Source: an uncultured bacterium (lineage in GTDB: Bacteria > Margulisbacteria > Marinamargulisbacteria > SXXA01). From it: DNA of 64,000 nt. The position numbers and the translations under genes were made by a program. Below are positions 53,021 through 61,327 of this stretch, in pieces (within the stretch, counting starts at the first letter, position 1; each line of letters opens with the position of its first letter). The DNA lies in contig CAIPHK010000004.1 of the NCBI GenBank assembly GCA_903864835.1, positions 1-64,000 on the forward strand, in the 5' to 3' direction. The notes below the pieces were generated by a model, which had not been told where the DNA came from, did not search any database, and saw only the letters and a list, made by a program, of their open reading frames with translations.

Positions 53021-54160
53021 TTAAACCTCTTTTTTATACGCACTCGCCAATCGCAGCTGTGCCACAGTCTCTTGAATATGGGCCGCTTCTTGATTGACGT
53101 GTCGTTCGATGGCGCTATGCCCCTCAGCTAACGAAAACTGGTGGGCGTAATAGGTTTCCTCAGGGTCAAACCCTCGAAAAAACTTGTGATCGCCCATTGC
53201 GCCTGCTTCGACCGTAACTAGCCCCCGCTGGATTGCGACTTCAATCAACTGATAATAACAACATTCAAAGTGCAAATTGGGGGACTCAATGGCACATCCC
53301 CAATACCGACCATACAGCTTATTTCCTTTAATAAAATTAAAAGTACCAGCGACAGGAATCTCATTTTGATAGGCAATGACAGTCAAAATACGATCTGGCA
53401 TCAATTCGACCAGTCGACTAAAACACTCGGCATTTAAATGGGGATGCCCCTGCTTTTTATCATGAGTTGATATGTAAAATTGAAACAATGCTTGGATATC
53501 GCTTGGAGTTAATTCGTGCCCCGATTTAACCTGAATATCCAGGCCCAGGGCATTGACGATCCGACGGTCTTTTTTGATCTGCTTCCGACGACTACTCTTG
53601 AGGGTATCCAAAAAATCATCGAATGACCGGTAATTTTGATTTTGCCAATAATATTGAAAATGGGTTCTGGGGATAAATCCGCGCTCGACCAATGTCTGTT
53701 GTTCATCCTGAGTGACAAATGCGGCATGAATCGAATGCCAACCGTACCGATTCTGGGCGACCTTCATTTGTGCAATTAATTCAGCAATGAGGTGGGAATC
53801 CTCCACCAAAAATTTACGACCCGATGCGGGTGTATAGGGGCTCCCCAGGAATCCTTTAGGGTAGTAGGGCAACCCAGACCGAGCATACGCCCCTTGCCAT
53901 TCCCAATCATACAAAAATTCACCGTAAGTATGATGTTTTTCAAATACCGGGAGCACGCCGATTAATTGGCCGTTGTCCCAGGCAGCAATGAATCGAAACA
54001 CCCACCCTGAATCGCCCCCGATGCATCCCGATATTTCGAGTGTGGTCAGAAATTCGTGGTCCAAAAACGGATTGTTGGGATCGGTGAGCCGATTCCACTG
54101 GTCGATCGGAAAATCTGAGATCGTTCCGTGGGTTTTAAAGTGGAGGGTCTGACTATTCAT
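53021..54160 (-). CDS. COG3146 GNAT/FemAB-like acyltransferase-fold protein
   Basis: 379 residues. The blocks YGEFLYDWEWQGAYARSGLPYYPK, PYTPASGRKFLV and the late FNFIKGNKLYGRYWG, HFECCYYQLI, EAGAMGDHKFFRGFDP define the COG3146 group (FemAB-like double GNAT fold). Members are annotated as acyltransferases of unknown substrate. No signal peptide. It is divergent from the MidA-like gene (31-base gap). Confidence 0.8.
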   Translation of the reverse strand: MNSQTLHFKTHGTISDFPIDQWNRLTDPNNPFLDHEFLTTLEISGCIGGDSGWVFRFIAAWDNGQLIGVLPVFEKHHTYGEFLYDWEWQGAYARSGLPYYPKGFLGSPYTPASGRKFLVEDSHLIAELIAQMKVAQNRYGWHSIHAAFVTQDEQQTLVERGFIPRTHFQYYWQNQNYRSFDDFLDTLKSSRRKQIKKDRRIVNALGLDIQVKSGHELTPSDIQALFQFYISTHDKKQGHPHLNAECFSRLVELMPDRILTVIAYQNEIPVAGTFNFIKGNKLYGRYWGCAIESPNLHFECCYYQLIEVAIQRGLVTVEAGAMGDHKFFRGFDPEETYYAHQFSLAEGHSAIERHVNQEAAHIQETVAQLRLASAYKKEV

Positions 54161-54191
54161 TGGGCGGCATTGTAGTTTAAACTAAGCGGCC

Positions 54192-55868
54192 ATGAAAACC
54201 ATCGTCCAAGCCCCCGTTTCTCGGTCAAAATCGTTACGGCATCATTTGTCATCGATGTGTTGGGTGCGAGGTATTTCAGCGTTTTTCGAAAGTGAAGTCC
54301 CTTTTTCATTTTCCAACGGGGACTACATGGCGGATTGGATTCTGAATTTGGCCACGATGTTGGGCCTTAACTCCAAATCGTTACGAATCAAAGAATATGG
54401 TGCGGGATTGGGCGTGCTTGCGCAGCAAATTATTGCCCGTCTTGAAAAACATAAGGGATCCACAGGTTGGGCCTACATCATTTCGGAATATTCGGCACAG
54501 TCAATCGAACAGCTGAAGCAGTCTACTGGGCTAGGGTCCAAAAAATTGGTCGAATTTTGTATTGAGGACATTACTCAGGCCGAACAGGTGGCGCAATCCG
54601 CCGACCTGATTATTCTGAACTATTTGCTGGATAGTTTGCCGACGGATCAATTGGTATGGCGGAACGGACAATTTGAAGAAATTTTAATCGAAACAGCCGT
54701 TACGGGGCATCGGCCGATTATCGATAGCGTTCATTTTCCACCGAAATTTATTATGCCTCATCAGATTTTGGACTGGTTGATGTCGCTCTCGTTGGTTGAG
54801 GCCTCATTTATGGCACCGGCAATTTCGGCACGGTTACACGAAACCTATCACTTAGGTCCAGTGGTGTCAGTAACGCCGGCAGAATTGGCGATTATCCGTG
54901 AGTTTTTACACGATTCTGAAATTACTCAAATTGATTTTAATTTCCCGTTGGGATTGTTCCGGTTATTGGACCGGTTGTGGGACGAGTTATCCGAGGATGG
55001 GGCCGTATGGATTTTTGATATGGCGAATATTTCCCCTCATTTGATGGGCGAATACGCAGAGTTGACGGTGTCATTTAGGGGGGTTATTTGCTTCCCGCTA
55101 TGGGTGGATTTGATTACTTGGTATTGGAACAAAAAGTCCGGAGTGTGCGTGGCTTCCTCTCGGCGAGATGGCCTTCCCGTGGGAATACTTTTGTCGAAGC
55201 GAGCGTTGGTGACATCGGATGCGTTATCAACCACTTTTTCTCCGGAAATTGTTGATTTTGGGGAAGAATTGGAAATTGGGATTAATCTCATAACGGATGA
55301 AACTCCGGAATGGGAGCAAAAATTAGCGGGCTTGGAAAAATCAGTACCGAAGGAATTGGTGTCGGATTACCACGTCTGTATTCACTTTGCACTCAAATGG
55401 GCACGGATCGGCCGGGCGGGCCAATCTTTGGATTGGCTGGCGCCTATTTTTAGGCGCTATCGCCAGTTGGCGATCCCGGCCCAAACCTTGGCAGCTCGGT
55501 GTTATAAATTGTTGGGAAATCATTCGGAAGCCAAACATTGTCTGCTTGAGGTGGTCACTGTGACGCCGGACTGTGCCTATGCGTACAAAGAATTGAGCTT
55601 GCTGGCCCTAAAAGACCAGGATTGGACCGAGTTTAAAAAGTTTGCGATTCAATCGGTTCAACATGGTACACAAGATTTGCCATGGAATTTATTGCTGTCG
55701 ATTGCGCTTCTGGAAATTCAGGATGGCGAAGTAGAGTCGGCGGCGGCATTGCTTACCCATTTAAAGGCCCAGGCAGCGATATGGCCGGATGGGTTTGAAA
55801 TCGGATTTCAAGGCCGGATTCAAAGTGCGCTTAAACTGATTGGATCAGGAAACGCCGTTAATCTTTAA
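54192..55868 (+). CDS. MidA-like SAM methyltransferase with TPR tail
   Basis: 558 residues. The first part carries a SAM-dependent methyltransferase pattern of the MidA (COG1565) kind: EYGAGLGVLAQQI (motif I) and later ILNYLLDSLP. The last 170 residues form helical repeats of the TPR type (LAARCYKLLGNHSEAKHCLLEV). MidA methylates a complex I subunit in mitochondria and is unassigned in most bacteria. Its end overlaps the EVE-domain gene by 24 bases on the opposite strand. Confidence 0.6.
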   Translation: MKTIVQAPVSRSKSLRHHLSSMCWVRGISAFFESEVPFSFSNGDYMADWILNLATMLGLNSKSLRIKEYGAGLGVLAQQIIARLEKHKGSTGWAYIISEYSAQSIEQLKQSTGLGSKKLVEFCIEDITQAEQVAQSADLIILNYLLDSLPTDQLVWRNGQFEEILIETAVTGHRPIIDSVHFPPKFIMPHQILDWLMSLSLVEASFMAPAISARLHETYHLGPVVSVTPAELAIIREFLHDSEITQIDFNFPLGLFRLLDRLWDELSEDGAVWIFDMANISPHLMGEYAELTVSFRGVICFPLWVDLITWYWNKKSGVCVASSRRDGLPVGILLSKRALVTSDALSTTFSPEIVDFGEELEIGINLITDETPEWEQKLAGLEKSVPKELVSDYHVCIHFALKWARIGRAGQSLDWLAPIFRRYRQLAIPAQTLAARCYKLLGNHSEAKHCLLEVVTVTPDCAYAYKELSLLALKDQDWTEFKKFAIQSVQHGTQDLPWNLLLSIALLEIQDGEVESAAALLTHLKAQAAIWPDGFEIGFQGRIQSALKLIGSGNAVNL

Positions 55869-56303
55869 AATTAGATTAAATTCGCTGCTGGTAACGGGTT
55901 GAATGGATAGCCGACTGCCTCTCCGTAGTACTTCCATCGTTTCAAGACCGGGAGTAGACCGAAGTTGGGTCAGTGACATAATCTCATCGAATTGACGTTC
56001 AAACGTCACTTCAACAGTGACCCAAACGGGGGTGTCCAGCGTGGCTCTAGGTTCAAAGTACTTATGTCCATCCACAAATTGGAATGGATCTGCAACGGCC
56101 GCTTTGGAGATGGTCATCAGTCCGGCAATTCCCGGTGGTTCCGCATTTGAATGGTAAAAAAAAGCCCGATCGCCGACGGCCATGGTGTTCATAAAGTTGC
56201 GTGCTTGATAATTGCGAACCCCTTCCCATCCTGAGGTTTGGTCCCGCTGGAGGTCGGAGATTGAATAGGAGGTCGGTTCACATTTCATAAGCCAATACTT
56301 CAT
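55845..56303 (-). CDS. EVE-domain protein
   Basis: 152 residues from ATG 56303 (site AGGGAG), where the conserved start MKYWLMKCEPTSYSI lies. GWEGVRNYQARNFMN, GDRAFFYHSN and PGIAGLMTISK are the EVE fold. EVE domains bind modified bases in DNA or RNA and occur in stand-alone proteins and in defence systems. It follows the pseudopilin genes by 10 bases. Confidence 0.93.
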   Translation of the reverse strand: MKYWLMKCEPTSYSISDLQRDQTSGWEGVRNYQARNFMNTMAVGDRAFFYHSNAEPPGIAGLMTISKAAVADPFQFVDGHKYFEPRATLDTPVWVTVEVTFERQFDEIMSLTQLRSTPGLETMEVLRRGSRLSIQPVTSSEFNLILKINGVS

Positions 56304-56313
56304 TGAGGGCTCC

Positions 56314-56703
56314 CTAATCTGGATTAACAACGACGATATGGGTGGGGGTAGCCACTGTTTGCCGAAGGACAGCAACGCCATCTCGGTATTTTCCAATGGC
56401 GATCCAATCGGATGGACACTGTATTAACCGGATTTCACCGTCGACGTCAACCGGCAGAACCGTACTGAGTCCGAGTAATGTGGCGGTATCCCATCGGTTT
56501 GGAAGGGTCTGTAGCGGAACATTGTACTGTGTTTTGATATCGAGTCCTGATCTCGCAAGCCAGCGGGCTTGGATCCAGCGGTGGCGTTGGGTTTGGATTT
56601 TGCAGTAGGTTCGGACGCCCATCGCGGAGCCAATTCCCACGATGCCGACGAGTATGAGTAGTGGCAGTACCAGTACCACGACGAACCCTCGTTCGGTTAC
56701 CAT
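56314..56703 (-). CDS. Minor pseudopilin, GspK-like
   Basis: 129 residues from ATG 56703 (MVTERGFVVVLVLPLLILVG). The short leader ending ERG, cut before F-V-V-V and followed by a long hydrophobic helix, is a type IV prepilin signal. The RSGLDIKTQYN stretch resembles GspK. It is the last of four prepilin-like genes. The C-terminus is short for GspK, so a minor pseudopilin of undefined type is the safe call. Confidence 0.65.
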   Translation of the reverse strand: MVTERGFVVVLVLPLLILVGIVGIGSAMGVRTYCKIQTQRHRWIQARWLARSGLDIKTQYNVPLQTLPNRWDTATLLGLSTVLPVDVDGEIRLIQCPSDWIAIGKYRDGVAVLRQTVATPTHIVVVNPD

Positions 56704-57110
56704 GAAACGCAGGTTCGATTGATGGACGCAGAGGCCATTCCAATATGGAACGCCACGCCGCCATCGATTGGGGTGACGGTCCATTGGGTCACGGGAAATA
56801 CGGAGAGGGTCTGTTTCGACTGGCCAGAGGTTCTCCGTAATGTTGATGATACAGATTGGTAGACAATGGTGTGTGAGCCCGAGATGGTTAATTTGGACCC
56901 AAAGACGGATGGGGTTCCCCCAAATTGGATATCATCACAGAGTCTGTCGGCAATCCATTCGAGGTGGGTGGCCTGGCGGATCTCGGATCGAATGGCCGAT
57001 AGCCGGTTGAACAGTGTTCCCCATAACGGGAAGGTGGCTCCAAAAAATACCATGATGAGTGCAATGGCGATGATGATCTCCAATAAACCGTTCCCTGCTT
57101 GCGAATTCAT
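56697..57110 (-). CDS. Minor pseudopilin, GspJ-like
   Basis: 137 residues from ATG 57110, overlapping the preceding gene. The N-terminal MNSQAGNGLLEIIIAIALIMVFFGA has a Gly-Leu cleavage site with the invariant Glu at position 5 of the mature protein. The rest is a beta-rich globular domain (GSKLTISGSHTIVYQS) as in GspJ. Longer in-frame starts have no ribosome-binding site and read through the neighbour. Confidence 0.65.
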   Translation of the reverse strand: MNSQAGNGLLEIIIAIALIMVFFGATFPLWGTLFNRLSAIRSEIRQATHLEWIADRLCDDIQFGGTPSVFGSKLTISGSHTIVYQSVSSTLRRTSGQSKQTLSVFPVTQWTVTPIDGGVAFHIGMASASINRTCVSW

Positions 57111-57361
57111 TTCAGAACCACCCGTTGGAGCCTCTGGTTTCCTGACAATTGAAGGGTGATGATTGTTACGTTTCCTGTCGGTGCGGAGAACTGAGTATCC
57201 AGGGTCTCCGACGCAACTGCCAGTGATTTTTCTAACTGCTGGGCATGAGCCATGGTTTGGGACAGTGTCGTGACGGTGATGGATAGGGAGCCGGCGGCCA
57301 GGGAAAGTAGCGTGAGTGCGACCAACGTATCCATCATCGCAAAGCCGTTGGCCTGAGTCAT
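57107..57361 (-). CDS. Minor pseudopilin, GspI-like
   Basis: 84 residues. The leader MTQANG is followed by FAMMDTLVALTLLSLAAGSLS, with Asp at the mature position 5 in place of the usual Glu. The small size and position second in the set fit GspI. It overlaps both neighbours by 4 bases. Confidence 0.6.
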   Translation of the reverse strand: MTQANGFAMMDTLVALTLLSLAAGSLSITVTTLSQTMAHAQQLEKSLAVASETLDTQFSAPTGNVTIITLQLSGNQRLQRVVLK

Positions 57362-57762
57362 TGGGTGCTGATGTTGGGCCGACCCGCATTGATACCCAAA
57401 CTGACTTTGTGAGAGTCCCCAATGGTGACGGTTCCGGCATATTTCGTGGTCCCTGCGGGTGTAAATCCTAACTTGCCGGTTCCATTGATGCTCAACTCTG
57501 CCTTCCAGGGGAGGGTACTCGCTAAAAAATTACTACTGGGTGTCGTTCCGATAGCGGTGATCCATGTATCAGATCGGGTGTTCCTTGCGGTGGCCTGAGC
57601 CAGGTAGAGGGTCATTTCTAGATGTTCGGCGGTGAGCCTGTTTTTAACCGACGTTAAATGTGATCCAGTGGACACTGCGGTTCCGATTACGATACCGATG
57701 ATCCCAATGGTGATGATTAATTCGACGAGAGTGTAGCCGGGGGGCGAGGGGGAATCACTCAC
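57358..57762 (-). CDS. Minor pseudopilin, GspH/FimT-like
   Basis: The mature part GYTLVELIITIGIIGIVIG is a canonical prepilin N-terminus with Glu at position 5. The start is unclear: GTG at 57762 (VSDSPSPPGYT) or GTG 57771 are possible, and the longer frame runs into the repeat at 57781-57860, so the 5' end of the gene appears to be rebuilt from repeat sequence. It leads four overlapping genes that would build the tip of a type II secretion or type IV pilus-like fibre. The main pseudopilin and the ATPase are not in the window. Confidence 0.65.
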   Translation of the reverse strand: MSDSPSPPGYTLVELIITIGIIGIVIGTAVSTGSHLTSVKNRLTAEHLEMTLYLAQATARNTRSDTWITAIGTTPSSNFLASTLPWKAELSINGTGKLGFTPAGTTKYAGTVTIGDSHKVSLGINAGRPNISTQ

Positions 57763-57780
57763 CCTCTCCACGATGACATC

Positions 57781-57860
57781 ACTCACCCTCTCCCCCAAAT
57801 TCCCCGTCCGGGAAATTTGAGGATCTCCCTCTCTACGCAAATGCGCATAGAGGGAGAAAA
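57781..57860. repeat. Dispersed palindromic repeat, copy R3 left arm
   Basis: ACTCACCCTCTCCCCCAAAT, then a CCCGTCCGGG stem and CTCCCTCTCTACGC...GCGCATAGAGGGAG. A second copy of its tip (ATCACTCACCCTCTCC) lies at 57754-57769, 24 bases before the one here at 57778. It pairs with the inverted arm at 58445-58479 across the DUF4416 gene. Confidence 0.85.
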
Positions 57861-57931
57861 ACAATACGCTGAAAGAAAAAAATAAAATTCATCCAATTAA
57901 ATTACAATGTAATAAAAATTAAATCAAATGA

Positions 57932-58441
57932 TTAAATAATACAATTACGGCATTGGGTGAAGAATTTCTGGATGTCTGGAAGTTGATAATCGGGGTAGGT
58001 CCACGGCAGTGAGTCCCACTTTCCGTTGCGATACAGTAACTCCAATTCACCGTAGATGCCGTCAGCGATTGGAATCCGATGGGCGTAGTTTTTGGTGCTG
58101 AACAACATCAATTGATGCGGAAATAGCAGCCCGGGATCAAGGTTGACTGTGCGCTTTTCGCCCAATTTATGACGATGCTCAATGGCCTGCGTCTGTTCTT
58201 TATAGATTCCAGTAGGGGACCTTATTTCAGGAAGCCGAATCCCAACCCATTGTTTAAAAAGGGGCCCACCCATTTCCTCTACGTAATAACTGGAATGAGA
58301 AAATTCAATAATCGGCGATTCAATCGCAACCGGGCCAAACTCAGAGACGAGGTCAGTTTCGACTTGGATTCGGGGCTGGGGGGAGGTGCACAAAATCCCA
58401 ACAACAAGAATCCCGGGGGGGAATGCGTTAATTTCTCCCAT
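57932..58441 (-). CDS. DUF4416 family protein
   Basis: 169 residues. SSYYVEEMGGPLFKQWVGI, KRTVNLDPGLL, LMLFSTKNYAHRIPIADGIYGELEL and LPWTYPDYQLPDIQKFF are the DUF4416 blocks. No function is known for this family. The start at 58441 gives MGEINAFPPGILVVG. The gene lies between two inverted arms of the dispersed repeat family. Confidence 0.88.
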   Translation of the reverse strand: MGEINAFPPGILVVGILCTSPQPRIQVETDLVSEFGPVAIESPIIEFSHSSYYVEEMGGPLFKQWVGIRLPEIRSPTGIYKEQTQAIEHRHKLGEKRTVNLDPGLLFPHQLMLFSTKNYAHRIPIADGIYGELELLYRNGKWDSLPWTYPDYQLPDIQKFFTQCRNCII

Positions 58442-58444
58442 CAG

Positions 58445-58479
58445 CCGGGAACGGGGAATTTGGGGGAGAGGGTGAGTTA
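58445..58479. repeat. Dispersed palindromic repeat, copy R3 right arm
   Basis: CCGGGAACGGGGAATTTGGG leading to GAGAGGGTGAGTTA, the inverted match of the arm at 57781. The TAA stop of the TlpA-like gene (58477-58479) lies in the tip. Confidence 0.8.
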
Positions 58480-58995
58480 TTTCGCCAACCGTTTAATAAT
58501 CTCGTCAAAAAATTCAGGTTTATGATATCCCGCCTCAATTTGAACAATCATCATGTCCTTGCTGATGATTACCGTAGTTGGAATGGCCGAAATCCGGGCG
58601 TATTTTGACTTCAATTCATCGGTAGCCATGATAATGGGATAGTTGAACTTGGCGCGGGCGGCAAACTTTTGGACGTCGGCGACGTTGTCATCCATTGAGA
58701 GTCCGATAATTTGGATTTTCCCAGCATATTTTTTTTGCAATTGGATTAATTCGGGGACTTCGGCCACACAGGGAGGACACCAGGTGGCCCAATAATTGAT
58801 AAAAATGACCTTTCCTTTATACGATTCTAACGAAATCGTTTTTCCGTCGATTGATTTGGCTGAAAAAGGCGCGGCGGGCCGAATTTGGGGTTGTGCAGTC
58901 TTCGCTAATGGCAAACTGGCGATTGATTTAGGTTCGGCGGACAAAGATGTGATTCCTACTACAACAGCGGCGATGGCAAATGCTATTTTTTTCAT
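58477..58995 (-). CDS. TlpA/ResA-like thioredoxin
   Basis: 172 residues with a signal peptide (MKKIAFAIAAVVVGITSLSA). The thioredoxin active site WATWCPPC (WCPPC) and the cis-Pro in AIPTTVII are visible. This exported, anchored or soluble thiol reductase type reduces apocytochrome or other envelope disulfides. Its ATG overlaps the stop of the glycosyltransferase gene upstream by 4 bases. Confidence 0.92.
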   Translation of the reverse strand: MKKIAFAIAAVVVGITSLSAEPKSIASLPLAKTAQPQIRPAAPFSAKSIDGKTISLESYKGKVIFINYWATWCPPCVAEVPELIQLQKKYAGKIQIIGLSMDDNVADVQKFAARAKFNYPIIMATDELKSKYARISAIPTTVIISKDMMIVQIEAGYHKPEFFDEIIKRLAK

Positions 58996-60137
58996 GAAGG
59001 AGCTCCTAAAAGTGATGTGTAGACTGCGATGGCACGTTTGGCCATTTCGGAGGCTGAGAATTCTTTCCCCCGCTCGATGGCCTCCTGTTGTTTTTCTGCA
59101 AGAATTTTTGGGTGGGTCAGAAGTTCTACCAATCGATCAGAATAGTCGTCGATCGAATCGGCGGTCAGAAATCCGCCCTTGGTCAAAATATGTTTAACGC
59201 CCAATTCGTTGATACAAACGGCCGGTTTTCCTAAGGCCAACCCTTCGAGAAGGCTCAATCCTTGGGTTTCGGTTTTTGATGGAAACGCGATGACATCTGC
59301 GGCGGCATAGGCGGTAAATACCTTGGAATGGGGCAGGTAGCCGGTCATAATCACAGAATCGATAATCCCTAATTCAGTCGCCAAAGAGGTCAGCGATCCC
59401 CGTTCGGGTCCGTCGCCCACTAACAATAATTTGCAGTTTTTAACCCGGCTTTGAACCTGATAAAAGGCCTGAAGTAAAAAATGAACATTTTTTTCTTGGC
59501 CCAATCGTCCCACAAAAATCAGCACCCGGTCTGTCTCTGCAATATGGTATTTGGCGCGAAATTCTTTGGGATCGGAGTGTTGCCCGATTTGTTCCAAATC
59601 GATACCTGTGGGAAGCACCGTGAGTGGACTGGTCACTCCATATTCGATTAATTTTTCTTGGATTTGATCCGTGGGAACAAAGACATGATCGCAGCGGTTA
59701 CAAAAGTTTTTTGAGAGTAGTAACAAATCAATCGTTTGCCGCAGTCGCTTTGGAATTAAGGGGAAATAATGAAGATATTCAGCCCAAAATGTGTGATACG
59801 TGTGGACTGTAGGGATCTTGTGTTTCCACGCCATATATTGACCCAGATGCCCCATAAAAAATGGGGTTTGAATATGGACGATGTCGAATTTTAACCGCCC
59901 AAACATCCGAAGTTTACGGGACAACGGCGAGATAATCCGATATTCCGGCTGGAACGGGAATGGCATTGACTTGAATCGCCATATTTTCCCGGACGACGTA
60001 GTTGTTTTGTCGACCTTGGGCCCCAGAATAACCACATGATGACCTAGCTTTTCAAACTCCCTGACGAAGGTTTGGGTACTAATGGCAACCCCATTGATTT
60101 GCGGTAGGTAGGTATCGGTAAATATTGCAATTTTCAT
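58992..60137 (-). CDS. GT4 glycosyltransferase (diglucosyl-lipid-synthase type)
   Basis: 381 residues, GT-B fold. The N-terminal FTDTYLPQINGVAISTQTFVREF and HIQTPFFMG are typical of alpha-glucosyl-/mannosyl-transferases that act on diacylglycerol or phosphatidylinositol. The C-terminal domain has FVGRLGQEKN, LVGDGPERG and the EX7E-type SKTETQGLSLLEG. It probably builds a glycolipid, with the next gene adding another sugar (7-base gap). Confidence 0.88.
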   Translation of the reverse strand: MKIAIFTDTYLPQINGVAISTQTFVREFEKLGHHVVILGPKVDKTTTSSGKIWRFKSMPFPFQPEYRIISPLSRKLRMFGRLKFDIVHIQTPFFMGHLGQYMAWKHKIPTVHTYHTFWAEYLHYFPLIPKRLRQTIDLLLLSKNFCNRCDHVFVPTDQIQEKLIEYGVTSPLTVLPTGIDLEQIGQHSDPKEFRAKYHIAETDRVLIFVGRLGQEKNVHFLLQAFYQVQSRVKNCKLLLVGDGPERGSLTSLATELGIIDSVIMTGYLPHSKVFTAYAAADVIAFPSKTETQGLSLLEGLALGKPAVCINELGVKHILTKGGFLTADSIDDYSDRLVELLTHPKILAEKQQEAIERGKEFSASEMAKRAIAVYTSLLGAPS

Positions 60138-60144
60138 TCGAGTT

Positions 60145-61311
60145 TTATCGGGTCAAGTCGAGATAGATACTTTCGTAATCACTGACCGCACTTTCAAGTG
60201 AATGGCGATGTACAATTCGTAAACTTTCGTCACCCATTCGTCTCGATTTCTCAGGATCGGCGAGTATTTCTGCGACATGGGTCGCTAACTCCGCCACGTC
60301 CATTGGTTCGAACAGATATCCGTTTTGGCCCGGTTTAACCAGTTCGGGCAGCGCGTATTTATTGGCGGCAACTACGGCTAACCCTGAGGCCATACTTTCT
60401 AATGTCGTAATGCTTTGTAGCTCGCAAATCGACGGCATAACGAATACGTCCCCACACCTAAATAATAGTTTGTATTCATGATCTTCTAAGAATCCAGGGA
60501 AGGTCACATGGGCTTCTATTCCCAATGTTTTGACGAGTTCCTTCAAGGGCTCTCGTTCTCGTCCGTTCCCGCCAATAATAAAATGGGCATCGACGGTTTC
60601 TAGGATGGCGGGAATGGCATTTACAAATACATCGACATGTTTTTCACCACTTAAGCGTCCCGCATACATGGCGGTCGGTTTATTCGGTAATCCCAGTCGT
60701 TCTTTGAGTGGGGTCGGGTCATTTTGAGGGTTGAATACCCGTAAATCAACGCCGTTCGACACCGGACGATGGCGGGCGACCAATCCGTTTTGGGTCATCA
60801 AATCTATGGCGGTTTGCGTCGGGGATGTCACGAACTGACATTGGTTGTGAAAGTCGCTGATGAACTTCCAATTCATTTTTACCAAAAAGTCGAGATTATT
60901 TAAAAAACGGAGCTTGGTCATAAACGTCGTAATATTTTCGGGAAGCCAATGATTGGTCGCAACCACTGGAATTTTATGGGTAAGACAATAGTTTAAAGTG
61001 GCTTTGCCAATGGGGAATGGATTATGAATATGGACCACATCAGGCTTGATTTTGTCTAAAATAGCCGTGATTTTTTTCTTGGGGCGCCAAGCCAGACGAT
61101 GGTCATTTTTAACGAACGGAATGGCATGGGAGGCGAGTCGATGAATTGTTGTTCCGTGGTCTGATTCTGTCCAATCGTTCCATCCTTCGGATGGCGCAAT
61201 GACATGGACTTCATGGCCGCGCTGGTGGAGGCTTAATGCAAGATTGTGTTCAGCGACGGCACCCCCGTCAATTAAGGGATAATAGGCTTCAGTCGCAATA
61301 AAGATTTTCAT
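60145..61311 (-). CDS. GT4 glycosyltransferase
   Basis: 388 residues from ATG 61311, where MKIFIATEAYYPLIDGGAVA gives the usual GT-B start; upstream in-frame codons overlap the glycosidase gene. HIHNPFPIGK, YAGRLSGEKHVD, IIGGNGRER and CELQSITTLESMASG (the EX7E region) are present. It pairs with the gene downstream to form a two-step glycolipid or polysaccharide route. Confidence 0.88.
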   Translation of the reverse strand: MKIFIATEAYYPLIDGGAVAEHNLALSLHQRGHEVHVIAPSEGWNDWTESDHGTTIHRLASHAIPFVKNDHRLAWRPKKKITAILDKIKPDVVHIHNPFPIGKATLNYCLTHKIPVVATNHWLPENITTFMTKLRFLNNLDFLVKMNWKFISDFHNQCQFVTSPTQTAIDLMTQNGLVARHRPVSNGVDLRVFNPQNDPTPLKERLGLPNKPTAMYAGRLSGEKHVDVFVNAIPAILETVDAHFIIGGNGREREPLKELVKTLGIEAHVTFPGFLEDHEYKLLFRCGDVFVMPSICELQSITTLESMASGLAVVAANKYALPELVKPGQNGYLFEPMDVAELATHVAEILADPEKSRRMGDESLRIVHRHSLESAVSDYESIYLDLTR

Positions 61312-61327
61312 TGTGTTGACCTCACAG

